Shown: positions 50,389 through 59,222, numbered from the stretch's first letter. The stretch: DNA of 64,000 bases from DSXF01 sp964387495 (GCA_964387495.1 CAYLXB010000002.1:1-64000); one strand, 5' to 3'. Notes: generated by a model from the letters alone, not told the origin. Numbers and translations: made by a program.

Positions 50389-51054
50389 TTACCTTCCGTT
50401 CAAGAAGGTCATCAAATGTTTGCAGGCAGACTGGATATGGCGCTGCAAGATATCGGCAGCCACATCGACATCCCCCTGGCGGCAGGCTTCCAGCACTTGG
50501 CGATGCTCCACCTGGGAACGGGCCTGGTATTCCATGCCAGCCAGGTAGATGATCAGATAACGGGAAACGTTGAAGTGCAGGGTCTTGACCCACTCCATCA
50601 GCCGCGGCATATTGGCCGGGTAGTACAGGGTGGCATGGAACTCCCAGTTCAGGATGCTCCAGCGGGCGATGTTTTTCTCCTGGTCAAGCGCAGCCAGAAT
50701 CTCATCGGCGCGAGTCAGGTCGGAGATGGTCAGGTGTGGAATGGCACGCCGCAAGGCCACCACCTCCAAAGCGGAACGCATGGCGTAGATCTCATCCGCT
50801 TCAGCCGGAGATAGTTCCGAAACCACCGCGCCCCGGTTGGGAAAGAAGGTCACCAACCCCTCGGCCTTCAATTGGAAAAGTGCCTCGCGCACCGGAATCT
50901 TGCTGATACCGTACTGCGCGGCGATCTCATCCTGCCGCAGAGGTTGTCCACTTTTTAGTTTTCCCTGCCAGATGTCGGCGCGTAAAGCACTCGCAATTAT
51001 ATCTGCAGCATTATTCGCACTGGAGGTGTCTGGTTGTACCTTGGGCACGGCCAT
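50389..51054 (-). CDS. GntR family regulator (FCD/FadR-type)
   Basis: 221 residues from ATG 51054. The winged helix (about 20-80: LRQDEIAAQYGISKIPVREAL) is followed by an all-helical FCD ligand domain with metal-binding-type His and Asp residues (FHATLYYPANMP, VEHRQVLEAC). FCD regulators often sense organic acids. It is adjacent to the SHMT-like gene and probably controls it; two palindromes with a GTATAC core lie upstream. Confidence 0.9.
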   Translation of the reverse strand: MAVPKVQPDTSSANNAADIIASALRADIWQGKLKSGQPLRQDEIAAQYGISKIPVREALFQLKAEGLVTFFPNRGAVVSELSPAEADEIYAMRSALEVVALRRAIPHLTISDLTRADEILAALDQEKNIARWSILNWEFHATLYYPANMPRLMEWVKTLHFNVSRYLIIYLAGMEYQARSQVEHRQVLEACRQGDVDVAADILQRHIQSACKHLMTFLNGR

Positions 51055-51066
51055 CGTCCTTTCTTT

Positions 51067-51110
51067 AAATCGTATACGATTTATACACAAATTATATTAT
51101 TGTATACAAT
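51067..51110. promoter_or_regulatory. Twin GntR operators
   Basis: AAATCGTATACGATTT (51067-51082) and ATTGTATACAAT (51099-51110) are perfect palindromes sharing the core GTATAC. Their centres are 30 bases apart, about three helical turns, so two dimers could bind the same face of DNA. One lies between the -35 and -10 and the other just after the start point. Confidence 0.8.
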
Positions 51111-51118
51111 TTTGTCAA
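51091..51118 (-). promoter_or_regulatory. Consensus sigma-70 promoter of the GntR gene
   Basis: TTGACA (51118-51113) and TATAAT (51096-51091), both perfect, are 16 bases apart on the minus strand. Confidence 0.85.
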
Positions 51119-51189
51119 GGTTTTCTGATAATGCCTGTAACAAGGCCCGCACGAAGTGGTAAAATTCACCCAGATCAAGGAGTGACACT

Positions 51190-51726
51190 ATGACGATGCC
51201 AACGGCTGCCTACCAGATTGTCGTCTTCACCGCCTGCCATTCCATCAGCGGGGAAATTTTCCTGAATAAGCGCCTGTCGGATTTCCTGAACGACAAACGC
51301 GAAACGACGGTCACGATACGAAACGCGAGTGTGGCGCGTTTGCAGGACCCGGCAAGGGTGCTGCATAAGGGCTATCTATCCATCCTTCCCAAGACATCGA
51401 TCGTAATGGCCTTTGAACCACCCCAACCGACTATTCCCCGGCCCAAGGGTTTCTTCGTGCCTCAGAAAGACAAGTTCGATGTCTTCGCAACCACTGATAA
51501 CCTAGAAATACTTGGAATCGTGCAAAGCACCAGCCCGCTGGACTTGAAAAACATTCTGGCCACCCTGGCGCATTCTTTCCTGCCCTTTACCCAGGCCACG
51601 GTGACGCTGACACAAAACCCCCAGATCGCCCTGCGGCAGAAAGCCGTGCTGGTCAATATCGAACACATTCGCTTCATCAGCGAAGTCCCAACCCCCAAAA
51701 CATCCGTTGCAGTCAAGGACAGCTAA
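51190..51726 (+). CDS. Conserved-looking protein of unknown function
   Basis: 178 residues. The N-terminal part (about 8-60) is beta-rich (YQIVVFTACHSISGEIF, ETTVTIRNASVARL), and the second half repeats a similar pattern (KFDVFATTDNLEILGIV, QATVTLTQNPQIALRQKAV), ending VLVNIEHIRFISE. This may indicate a duplicated small beta-barrel domain. I do not recognise a family. GGTAAAAT at 51158-51165 and AAGGAG support expression. It converges on the MFS gene with a four-base overlap at their ends. Confidence 0.65.
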   Translation: MTMPTAAYQIVVFTACHSISGEIFLNKRLSDFLNDKRETTVTIRNASVARLQDPARVLHKGYLSILPKTSIVMAFEPPQPTIPRPKGFFVPQKDKFDVFATTDNLEILGIVQSTSPLDLKNILATLAHSFLPFTQATVTLTQNPQIALRQKAVLVNIEHIRFISEVPTPKTSVAVKDS

Positions 51727-52973
51727 GCGGGGTGCACAAACGAGTCGCCGGGCGGGCGATCTTTCTTTAGAAATAGCAGGAATCCCAACAAGCGCAAACT
51801 GGCACTGATCCATAACGCGCCGCCGAGGCTAATGGAATCGGCCAGGGCCGTGCCTAGGAGAGGTGCGAGAGTGGTAGAGAGATACTGCATGGACTGCGCC
51901 AGCGAGACAAAGGTGGCGCTATATTGCGGGGGAACCGTTTTCAGCAACTCATCGAAGAAGACCAGATCAAGGCCGGCCTGGAACAATCCGGCGATACCAG
52001 CAAAGATGACGATGGAATTCACATGGGTGGTAGTGGCCACCAAGGCCGGATAGGAAGCCATACCCAGAGTGGTAGCCAGCAGGACAAAGCGCCCCCCTTT
52101 TTTTCTTGAAACCCATGGCCAGAAAAAATACCCAACCAGCATGACCAGCGTCAGGGTCATATTGATGGTGCCGATCTGCGAATCGGTTGCCCCAACAGTG
52201 CGCACGAAATACAGAGGGAAGACCGGTGCAGTCAGGGCGATGGCAGACAGGTAAACAAACCTCTTGGAAGCAAAGGAAGCAAAAGCCGGATGGCTGCGCA
52301 ATAAAGAGTAATAGTTGCGAGCTCCCTCCCAGGCCGAGCGGGCAGGGGCAAAGATGGGTGGAATCTGGTCCGGGAGCGTGATGCGGCTGGAAAAGTAATA
52401 ACTGATCAGACCGCCCAGGGACAATCCCAGGAACATGATGGCATAGTTGAGCGGGAATTCAATCCGGTCGATCACGCGCGTGACGAGGAAGGTGCCGACT
52501 ACATTCGTCAGGCCGTAGATGGCCCAACGACGGGAGAGCAGGGTGTAGCGGCCTTCCGGGCCGGCAACGGCGTTCATCACCACCGAGAAGGTCACAGCCA
52601 GGGCTGTTTGCGGCAGAGTGGCAAAAGCCCAGATGAACAGGGTGGAGGTCACCAGGGAACGCTGGGGCAGAAAGAGGATAAGCAGACCGGTAAGGGTGTA
52701 GCACGAGATGACCATCAGGCGCGAGAGGCTGAACCAGGGCACAATCTTGCGCCGGGTCTGGAGGAAACGCCCAACAAGCAAGGCCAGAATCAGGCCTGTC
52801 ACACCAGGCATGGAGGAAAGCAGCCCCACTTGGAAACTGCTGGCTCCCAGGCGGGTAAGGAACACAGGCAGGAAGGGTGAAGCCACGTTCGATATGCTGA
52901 CGCCAATTGCATCAATCTGGACGTTGCGGAAATTGCGTTTCTGGATTTCGAGAGAGGTTTCAGTATCAGGCAT
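51723..52973 (-). CDS. MFS transporter
   Basis: 416 residues with 12 predicted helices. An N-terminal SLEIQKRNFRNVQIDAIG precedes helix 1, the RFLQTRRKIVPWFSLSRL loop sits between helices 2 and 3, and the second half has FWPWVSRKKGGRFVL. The substrate is unknown. GGTATAAT (53016-53009, minus) provides a -10. Confidence 0.85.
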   Translation of the reverse strand: MPDTETSLEIQKRNFRNVQIDAIGVSISNVASPFLPVFLTRLGASSFQVGLLSSMPGVTGLILALLVGRFLQTRRKIVPWFSLSRLMVISCYTLTGLLILFLPQRSLVTSTLFIWAFATLPQTALAVTFSVVMNAVAGPEGRYTLLSRRWAIYGLTNVVGTFLVTRVIDRIEFPLNYAIMFLGLSLGGLISYYFSSRITLPDQIPPIFAPARSAWEGARNYYSLLRSHPAFASFASKRFVYLSAIALTAPVFPLYFVRTVGATDSQIGTINMTLTLVMLVGYFFWPWVSRKKGGRFVLLATTLGMASYPALVATTTHVNSIVIFAGIAGLFQAGLDLVFFDELLKTVPPQYSATFVSLAQSMQYLSTTLAPLLGTALADSISLGGALWISASLRLLGFLLFLKKDRPPGDSFVHPA

Positions 52974-53070
52974 AATCAATAAACCACAGATTGGGTAATG
53001 GCGAGGGCGATTATACCCTTATAGGGCATCCTCCATGCATTTCAACAGTTTGCGGGTGGTCTCCGGTATA

Positions 53071-53099
53071 TTGACAGGCGATATATCGCGTGATAATAT
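53071..53099 (+). promoter_or_regulatory. Promoter of the PadR-DUF2812 pair
   Basis: TTGACA (53071-53076) and TAATAT (53094-53099), 17 bases apart. The palindrome GCGATATATCGC (53078-53089) lies between them. Confidence 0.75.
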
Positions 53100-53117
53100 A
53101 TCGCTATTCGATATATT
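53078..53117. promoter_or_regulatory. PadR operators with GATATATC core
   Basis: GCGATATATCGC (53078-53089) is a perfect palindrome in the promoter spacer; AATATATCG (53095-53103) and CGATATATT (53109-53117) form a second perfect inverted repeat with a five-base spacer overlapping the -10. Repression by the downstream PadR protein is inferred. Confidence 0.7.
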
Positions 53118-53139
53118 GCTTTCCGATGTAAGGAAACTT

Positions 53140-53469
53140 ATGACCGGCAAAGACATCTCCAAATATCTACCACTGACCGAGTCCACCTACTATATTATGC
53201 TGGGACTGGTAGAGCCGCTGCATGGTTATGGCGTAATGCAAAAGGTAGAAGCAATCAGTGCAGGCGAAGTCAAAATCGGGCCCGGGACTCTATATGGAGC
53301 TTTCACAACCCTTGAAAAAGAAGGCCTGATTCGAATGGTCAGGGAAGAAGAACGGCGAAAATCTTACGTGCTGACAGAGCAAGGCAGGGCAGTTTTGCGG
53401 GAGCAGATCCGGCGGCTGGAAAACATGACCCGTAATGGGCAGGCTGTCCGGCCCCAGTTAGGGGAATGA
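53140..53469 (+). CDS. PadR family transcriptional regulator (short)
   Basis: 109 residues from ATG 53140 (MTGKDISKYLPLTESTYYIML); a longer upstream frame runs through the operator region and is rejected. The winged helix contains LVEPLHGYGVMQKVE and IGPGTLYGAFTTLEKEGLI, the PadR signature. It belongs to the short class that pairs with DUF2812 membrane proteins. Stop and next start overlap. Confidence 0.9.
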   Translation: MTGKDISKYLPLTESTYYIMLGLVEPLHGYGVMQKVEAISAGEVKIGPGTLYGAFTTLEKEGLIRMVREEERRKSYVLTEQGRAVLREQIRRLENMTRNGQAVRPQLGE

Positions 53470-54002
53470 TGTTTATGAATAACATAACAATCAAAAAATT
53501 TAAATTGTTCTGGGCTTGGCAGGATGAATGTGAAGAGACCTGGCTGGGAGAGATGTCCCAGCAGGGGCTGCATCTTAAAGCACTGGGCTTCCCTGGCTGG
53601 TATCTCTTCTTGCAAGCCGAGAGGCGCGATTATGTCTACCGCCTGGACTTCATTACATCCAACAAAAATAAAGCTGAGTACCTGCAATTCTTTGCAGACG
53701 CCGGATGGGAGTACCTGGGGCAAATGGGTGGGTGGCAATATTTTCGGAAGGAACGGCAAGGCCTGGAAACTCCAGAAATTTATACCGACAATGACTCAAA
53801 GGTACAGAAATACGGGCGGCTCATCGGATTCCTGGTCATTTTCCTTCCCATCCTGATCGTTAACTTCAACAACATCGTTGAACGGGACGCCAGTCTCTTC
53901 AAAAGCATTCTACTGCCCACCTATCTCATTCTGCTGGGAATCTACACCTACGCAATGATCAACTTAATCCGGCGCGTCAGCAAATTGAAGAAGCGCTTAT
54001 AG
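53466..54002 (+). CDS. DUF2812 family membrane protein
   Basis: 178 residues (a start at the second ATG, 53475, is equally good). The DUF2812 domain is at about 10-100 (FWAWQDECEETWLGEMSQQG, FADAGWEYLGQMGGWQYFRK) and is followed by two helices (about 120-140, 150-170). These proteins are usually encoded with a PadR regulator, as here. Their function is unknown. Confidence 0.9.
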   Translation: MMFMNNITIKKFKLFWAWQDECEETWLGEMSQQGLHLKALGFPGWYLFLQAERRDYVYRLDFITSNKNKAEYLQFFADAGWEYLGQMGGWQYFRKERQGLETPEIYTDNDSKVQKYGRLIGFLVIFLPILIVNFNNIVERDASLFKSILLPTYLILLGIYTYAMINLIRRVSKLKKRL

Positions 54003-54005
54003 TAA

Positions 54006-54036
54006 TGCGGGACAGGCATCTGTCCCGCACTTTTTT
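54006..54036 (+). terminator. Rho-independent terminator after DUF2812
   Basis: TGCGGGACAG (54006-54015) pairs perfectly with CTGTCCCGCA (54020-54029) around GCAT, followed by C and six T. Confidence 0.9.
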
Positions 54037-54061
54037 ATCCTGGTATGATAATCCAGTTCAC

Positions 54062-54769
54062 TTACACCCTATACATGTACCCTACTCCCGACACGTTTAT
54101 GATAACCTGCGGATGCAGAGGATCCGCCTCGATCTTTTTCCGCAGGCAATAGACGATATTTTTCAAGGCAGCTGTTGCAGCTGCATCCTCCCAGCGGCCC
54201 CATACCTTATGGATGAGTTCATCGTGCCGGAACGGATGTCCCAGCCTGCTCATCAGAACGTACAACAACTGCGTTTCAAGCTTGGTCAGGTGAACGGTAG
54301 CCTCGTCATTGTTGATACTTATAATTTGCCGGGAGGGAATCAGTCGCAAATTTCCGACCCGAATGGGATCAAGCATATCCACCGGAATGATCCAGGAACG
54401 ACGCAACCAGGCATTGAGCTTAGCCTGAAAGACTGCCGGATGAATGGGTTTACAAATACATTCATCCACACCTGCTTCATAAACCTGAAGGATCAGATTA
54501 ATATCAGAAGACGTGGTCAGGAGCAACACCGGAACAACCGCATGCTCCCGCAGATCTTCGATCAGGTGAAATACATCGTCGTCCAGGGAGGTGACGTCAA
54601 AAATGACAAGATCAGGGATCCGCTCCCACCAACTCTTGAAAACGTTGGTGAAATTGGTCTCCCGGATCACTTCAACAGTTTTTGATTCAAAGACAGACGA
54701 CCAAAGCGGATCGGTGTTTGGATCTTTGCTGGCCAACAATACTTTTGGGATCGAATTCATTGAAGTCAT
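54062..54769 (-). CDS. Orphan response regulator, OmpR-type output
   Basis: 235 residues. Receiver domain about 8-120, with the phosphoacceptor in LVIFDVTS and the Lys in CICKPIHP; the usual N-terminal acidic pair is reduced to VLLASKDP. The C-terminal winged helix (about 135-235) has LTKLETQLLYVLMSRLG and NVSGVGYMYRV. No histidine kinase is encoded in the window. The ATG at 54769 has AGAGGAG upstream. Confidence 0.85.
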   Translation of the reverse strand: MTSMNSIPKVLLASKDPNTDPLWSSVFESKTVEVIRETNFTNVFKSWWERIPDLVIFDVTSLDDDVFHLIEDLREHAVVPVLLLTTSSDINLILQVYEAGVDECICKPIHPAVFQAKLNAWLRRSWIIPVDMLDPIRVGNLRLIPSRQIISINNDEATVHLTKLETQLLYVLMSRLGHPFRHDELIHKVWGRWEDAAATAALKNIVYCLRKKIEADPLHPQVIINVSGVGYMYRV

Positions 54770-55080
54770 TGCCTGCTCCTCTCATCCGTTGAAACAGGTT
54801 CAATGCCAGTCACGCCGCAACAATGCCAGCTTTTCAAGTCTTGCATCAGGGGCAGCGCGCCATAATTCTCCCAAGCCCTGATGCTTATCTGAGCCAGATT
54901 CACTTACATGACGTATTGAGCTGCAAAAGGTTACAGAGGCCCTGGCAGTTTACAAAAAATCACAACCCTGTCCAGCGTGTACATAGAATGAGCAATTTTT
55001 TCTACTCTGAAGAAGGGACCAATAATCCTCGAGTGGCAACAAAGGGTAGAATTATTCAGATATAAAACCTGGATGAAGCC
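54770..55080. other. 311-base intergenic region
   Basis: It separates the response regulator and the nucleosidase stop. I see no RNA or gene that I can support; short open frames do not show family content. Confidence 0.5.
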
Positions 55081-55764
55081 CTACTCCCAATTGACCGCAG
55101 CCAGCCAGGCAGGCAAGTGCTTGAATAATGTTTTCATCACAGTGCGGGTACGCTGTACAAATAGATCATAAGATCCGTATGCCTCCCCGCCACCAGTCCC
55201 GACCAGATCACTGACGGCACGCAGGATCAGGCACCTGCAGCCGTTTTTTTGCGCTACCCAGGCAATCGCACCAGATTCCCAGTCGGCTGCAACCGCGCCA
55301 TATTTTTCGACCAGTGTGGGAATATCTGCAACCACAATATCCCGGTCGGCAGAGAGCAATAGACCGCGAAGAGCGAGAGCCGGAACGCAGCCGGCCAACC
55401 ACGATAGGTCGAGCTCGGTCACATAGTAGGCAATGGCCTCGGTACTATCCGTCATCTGCTCGATAATGTCATAGACAAGTGTCTTTTCAACCAGGAGTGT
55501 TGTTCCGGTCTCGATTCGCCCGGCAAATCCGCCACAGGTCCCCAGGTTGACCAGCAAAGCGGGTTGGAAGTGGTCAATGACAAACTGCGCCGAAGCCGCC
55601 GCAGAGATCTTACCCCAGCCACCCTGGAAGAGAATCAGATGCCAGTCGTCGAGCACCAATTCGGCATATTCACCAAACGGAGATGGATGTTGTTGAAGGC
55701 CAGGATAAAGTTCCTTGACAGTGCGCCATTCAGCATCGGCAGAGATGATGACCACAATAATCAT
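55081..55764 (-). CDS. Nucleoside phosphorylase/MTA-SAH nucleosidase superfamily protein
   Basis: 227 residues. The MTAN-like fold shows VVIISADAEWRTV, GGWGKISAAASAQFVID, VNLGTCGGF and the C-terminal ADWESGAIAWVA with the catalytic-type Glu, then LRAVSDLVG. The enzyme probably removes adenine from methylthioadenosine or S-adenosylhomocysteine, but other purine nucleosides are possible. It follows the CinA gene by three bases. Confidence 0.8.
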   Translation of the reverse strand: MIIVVIISADAEWRTVKELYPGLQQHPSPFGEYAELVLDDWHLILFQGGWGKISAAASAQFVIDHFQPALLVNLGTCGGFAGRIETGTTLLVEKTLVYDIIEQMTDSTEAIAYYVTELDLSWLAGCVPALALRGLLLSADRDIVVADIPTLVEKYGAVAADWESGAIAWVAQKNGCRCLILRAVSDLVGTGGGEAYGSYDLFVQRTRTVMKTLFKHLPAWLAAVNWE

Positions 55765-55767
55765 GGC

Positions 55768-56259
55768 CTAACCCTGGAAATTCGGTGAATTGAGGTAATC
55801 CATCACAAACTGAAGCGCTGCCTGGGCAGAGGCTTTCTTGTTCGCGCGCCGGTCACCCTGCCAGATAAACTTGCGCGCCCAGTCCCCATCGGTCGCCGAA
55901 AGTCCCAACCAGGTGGTACCAACCGGTTTGTCGGGCAAGCCACCACTGGGACCGGCAATGCCACTGATGCTGATCGACAGGTTTGCCCCCAGGGCAGTAC
56001 GTACCCCACGCGCCATTTCGACCACTGTCTCGCGGCTGACCGCACCATGAAGGCGCAAGGTGTCCCAGGAAACATGCAGAAGTGCAGCTTTGGCTTCATA
56101 CGCGTAGGCCACCACCCCGCCCACGAAATAATCCGACGAACCAGGGACATCTGTGAGGCGATCCGCAACCAAACCGCCGGTGCAGGATTCGGCCACAGCG
56201 AGTTTCCAGCCGCGTGCACGCAGCCGAATGCCAATCTCATACTCCAATTTCTCCATCAT
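55768..56259 (-). CDS. pncC: CinA family nicotinamide-nucleotide amidohydrolase (PncC-like)
   Basis: About 163 residues; the start is uncertain between TTG 56274, ATG 56259 and ATG 56256. LAVAESCTGGLVADRLTDVPGSSD and SISGIAGPSGGLPDKPVGT are the hallmarks of the C-terminal CinA domain. It hydrolyses NMN to nicotinate mononucleotide in NAD recycling. Only this domain is present, not the N-terminal MoaB-like half. Confidence 0.88.
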   Translation of the reverse strand: MMEKLEYEIGIRLRARGWKLAVAESCTGGLVADRLTDVPGSSDYFVGGVVAYAYEAKAALLHVSWDTLRLHGAVSRETVVEMARGVRTALGANLSISISGIAGPSGGLPDKPVGTTWLGLSATDGDWARKFIWQGDRRANKKASAQAALQFVMDYLNSPNFQG

Positions 56260-56461
56260 CACCTCAATGTTCAAGATTTTTGTTTCAGGGAAGCATCAGG
56301 TCAAGGGTAATCTGGCTGTCAACCACGCAGGGCGCGCGGCAACTGTACTTTTCAAGACGGCCGCGCTCCAGACTGATAGTCCCGGAGTCAACACCCACAA
56401 CAAGAACAGGCTCCTGCACAGGTCAAGTTTACCAGAGATATGGAGGGAGCTTGCCGAATGC

Positions 56462-56490
56462 AAAAAGGTCCCTCCGAAGAACGGAGGGAC
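56462..56490 (-). terminator. Rho-independent terminator of the DUF4190-like gene
   Basis: Minus strand: GTCCCTCCG pairs with CGGAGGGAC around TTCTT (56490-56468), followed by a run of five T (56466-56462). Confidence 0.85.
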
Positions 56491-56519
56491 TGGATTCACC
56501 TGAAGATCGACAAGAGTTT

Positions 56520-56855
56520 CTAATACCCACCCAGCCCGGAATTAATCTCGTTGAACATCTCCTGTATTTGCGGCGCAAACAAAACGCCTGCTACCATATT
56601 GACGATCGCCAGCAAAATCGTCAGTCCGCCAAGGACAATGCCAATGATCGCAAGAGTCCGCTGGGAGCTTTTCATTCCCAGCACACCCAGAACAATGGCA
56701 ACAATGCCCAAGGGCAAACCGCATATTGGGAGCAGCCAGCCGCACAGGTTCAGGATACCAACGATAAGCGAAGCAATCGCCAAACCTTTCTTGCTATCGC
56801 CTGCCGGAGCAGGCTCGGGTGCTGGAGCGACCCCGGGAGTTTGTATATCCTGCAT
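56520..56855 (-). CDS. DUF4190-like small membrane protein
   Basis: 111 residues from ATG 56855 (AAGGAGG upstream). A Pro/Ala-rich N-terminus (VAPAPEPAPAGD) is followed by two hydrophobic segments, GLAIASLIVGILNLCGWLL and an AIIGIVLGGLTILLAIV block, with the DUF4190-like Gly-rich turn LGVLGMKSSQRTLAI between them. Function unknown; it ends LGGY. Confidence 0.78.
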   Translation of the reverse strand: MQDIQTPGVAPAPEPAPAGDSKKGLAIASLIVGILNLCGWLLPICGLPLGIVAIVLGVLGMKSSQRTLAIIGIVLGGLTILLAIVNMVAGVLFAPQIQEMFNEINSGLGGY

Positions 56856-56971
56856 AAGAGCCTCCTTGGCAAAGGTAAAGAGAAAAAAGCCTTCAGGTGA
56901 TAAATTCAGTATAGCACAATGCCAGCCCCGGTAAATCAGCCATTTGTCACCCGGGAACGCGGCAGGCATGT

Positions 56972-56988
56972 TAAAATATCTCCCGATG
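56972..56988 (+). promoter_or_regulatory. -10 element placed for a leaderless uvrC transcript
   Basis: TAAAAT at 56972-56977, with TG one base before it (TGTTAAAAT), ends eight bases before ATG 56986. No Shine-Dalgarno is visible. Confidence 0.5.
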
Positions 56989-58845
56989 GAAATCTCCGAA
57001 CGCCTGCAGGGCATCCTGGCCACACTCCCTACCAAACCTGGTTGTTATCTCATGAAAAACGCCGGGGGGACGATCATTTACGTGGGTAAGGCAATCAATT
57101 TGAAAAACCGCGTACGGTCATACTTCCACGCGGATGCCGGCCATGACCAGAAAACACGCCGCCTGGTGCGCGAGATTGCCGAGATCGAGTGGATCGTGGT
57201 GGGCTCGGAGTTGGAGGCGCTGATCCTGGAAATGAACCTGATCAAGCGCCACCGGCCGCATTATAACGTGCGGCTAAAGGATGACAAACGCTATCCATAC
57301 ATTAAAGTTCACTGGAATGAACCCTTTCCCAAGATAACCGTCACCCGCATGATGCAGGAAGACGGAGGGCGTTATTTTGGACCCTACACCTCCGCCTGGG
57401 CTGTTTACCAGACCCTGGACGTTCTGCGGCGCGTCTTTCCTTACCTGACCTGTGACCGTGAAATCAACGGCCAGGATCAGCGCGCCTGCCTGTACTACGA
57501 TATCAAACTTTGCCTGGGGCCGTGCATTGGCGCAGTGAACCAGGAGCAATATCGCCAGATGATCGCTGACCTGCAAGACTTCCTGAACGGCCACTCCGAA
57601 CCGATCATGCAGCGTGTACAGAAGGAAATGAAAAAAGCAGCTGAGGATCTCCAGTTCGAACGTGCCGCGGCGCTGCGCGACAAAGTCAAAGCTTTGCAAT
57701 CCATTGTCGAGCGACAGAAGGTGGTCTTCTCCTCTGATTACCTGGACTCGGATGTACTTGCAATGGCCCGCAGCGACGGAGAGGCCTGTGTGCAAATTTT
57801 CTTCATCCGCGGCGGCAAACTGATCGGGCGAGAATACTTTGTCCTGGAAGGAACGGAGGATGCAGCCGACTCTGAAGTGATGGCCCAATTCGTCAAACAG
57901 TTCTATACCGAGGCAGCCAATGTACCCCAACAGCTCATGCTGCCGCAGGAGATCGAGGAAGCCCAGATCATCCAGCAATGGTTGAAAAGTCGGCGCGGCG
58001 GCGAGAAAGTCGAGATTTTCGTCCCGCGCGAGGGCCAACCCCAGGAACTTGTTCAAATGGCAGCCGAAAATGCCACCGAAACGTTGAATGCCCTGCGAAC
58101 ACAATGGCAGGCTGATACACATCGGCAGGAACAGGCTATGTCCGAACTGCAAGACGCCCTGAGCCTGCCAGAACCGCCAAACCGGATCGAATGTTACGAC
58201 ATCTCCAACACGCAGGGGACGGCCTCGGTCGGCTCAATGGTGGTATTTTCACAGGGCGTACCTGATAAAAAGCTTTACCGGCGCTTCAACATTGAATCGG
58301 TTCCCGGGCCGGATGATTTCGCTTCGATGGAAGAGGTGCTCACCCGGCGTTTCAAGCGTTGGCAGGCTGCACAGGAAACAGTTGAAGCCCCTGGTTCAAA
58401 GATCGACCCGTCTTTTGCTTTTTTGCCCGACTTGCTGATAGTAGATGGCGGCAAGGGCCAGTTGGGGCGGGCAGTCGGTGTCCTGAAGAAGTTTGAACTG
58501 CTTGGCAGGGTTCCGGTTGTGGGTCTGGCCAAACAGGAGGAAGAAATATTTTTTCCCAACAAACCGGAATCGCTGAGACTGGCGCGTCACTCGCAGGGAC
58601 TGTATCTGATCCAGAGAATACGGGACGAAGCACACCGTTTTGCGATCACCGCCCACCGGGCACGACGCAGCAAGCAGGGCATGGCATCTATACTGGATTC
58701 GATCCCCGGCGTTGGCCCGGCACGCAGGAAAGCACTCTTGAAACATTTCGGTTCTGTGGATAAGATTCGAGAGGCGACGGTGACAGAATTATCCACCATT
58801 GTACCGAAGGATGTTGCCGAGGCACTGAAGGCACGACTGGAATGA
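56986..58845 (+). CDS. uvrC: UvrABC system protein C
   Basis: 619 residues from ATG 56986 (MEISERLQGILATLPTKPGC). The GIY-YIG endonuclease domain has PGCYLMKNAGG and IIYVGKAINLKNRVRSYF; the UVR motif is at about 205-240; the RNase-H-like C-terminal endonuclease has ECYDISNTQGTASVGSMVVF and LLIVDGGKGQLGRAV; two HhH motifs close the protein (SIPGVGPARRKALLKHFG). It incises both sides of lesions in nucleotide-excision repair. The stop overlaps the next gene's start. Confidence 0.95.
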   Translation: MEISERLQGILATLPTKPGCYLMKNAGGTIIYVGKAINLKNRVRSYFHADAGHDQKTRRLVREIAEIEWIVVGSELEALILEMNLIKRHRPHYNVRLKDDKRYPYIKVHWNEPFPKITVTRMMQEDGGRYFGPYTSAWAVYQTLDVLRRVFPYLTCDREINGQDQRACLYYDIKLCLGPCIGAVNQEQYRQMIADLQDFLNGHSEPIMQRVQKEMKKAAEDLQFERAAALRDKVKALQSIVERQKVVFSSDYLDSDVLAMARSDGEACVQIFFIRGGKLIGREYFVLEGTEDAADSEVMAQFVKQFYTEAANVPQQLMLPQEIEEAQIIQQWLKSRRGGEKVEIFVPREGQPQELVQMAAENATETLNALRTQWQADTHRQEQAMSELQDALSLPEPPNRIECYDISNTQGTASVGSMVVFSQGVPDKKLYRRFNIESVPGPDDFASMEEVLTRRFKRWQAAQETVEAPGSKIDPSFAFLPDLLIVDGGKGQLGRAVGVLKKFELLGRVPVVGLAKQEEEIFFPNKPESLRLARHSQGLYLIQRIRDEAHRFAITAHRARRSKQGMASILDSIPGVGPARRKALLKHFGSVDKIREATVTELSTIVPKDVAEALKARLE

Positions 58846-59222
58846 AAGAAATCTGGATTGTTGACGACGATGAGGAAATGACCAAGGCCATGCAGTTGAT
58901 GCTTAAACTGCTTGGGTATGAAACAGCCTGTTACCTCAGTCCCCGTCCGGCTGCCAAGGCCCTGCTCAGTAACCAGCGCCCGGACCTGCTGCTGTTGGAT
59001 ATCAACATGCCCGGAGGCGTCAGCGGGCTGGATATGCTGGAATTCGTCCGCCGGCGGGCAGACCTAAAAAACCTGCCAGTCGTCATGCTATCCACTGAGG
59101 CTGCAGACGTGACGGTGGATCGGGCAATGGAATTGGGTGCGGATACTTACGTCTCCAAGCCGGTCACGATCGAGGAACTGGAAGCAGCTCTGGAATTGGC
59201 CTTTCAAAAACATCCAAGGTAA
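58842..59222 (+). CDS. CheY-like single-domain response regulator
   Basis: 126 residues. IWIVDDDEEM gives the acidic pocket (D8-D10), LLLLDINMPGG the phosphoacceptor D53, MLST the switch Thr region and YVSKP the Lys. There is no output domain. Coupled to uvrC by ATGA. Confidence 0.9.
   Translation: MKEIWIVDDDEEMTKAMQLMLKLLGYETACYLSPRPAAKALLSNQRPDLLLLDINMPGGVSGLDMLEFVRRRADLKNLPVVMLSTEAADVTVDRAMELGADTYVSKPVTIEELEAALELAFQKHPR

Noticed and set aside
54823..55065. 80-codon frame in the response-regulator upstream region
   Set aside because: Composition is unlike the neighbours and no start signal is present.
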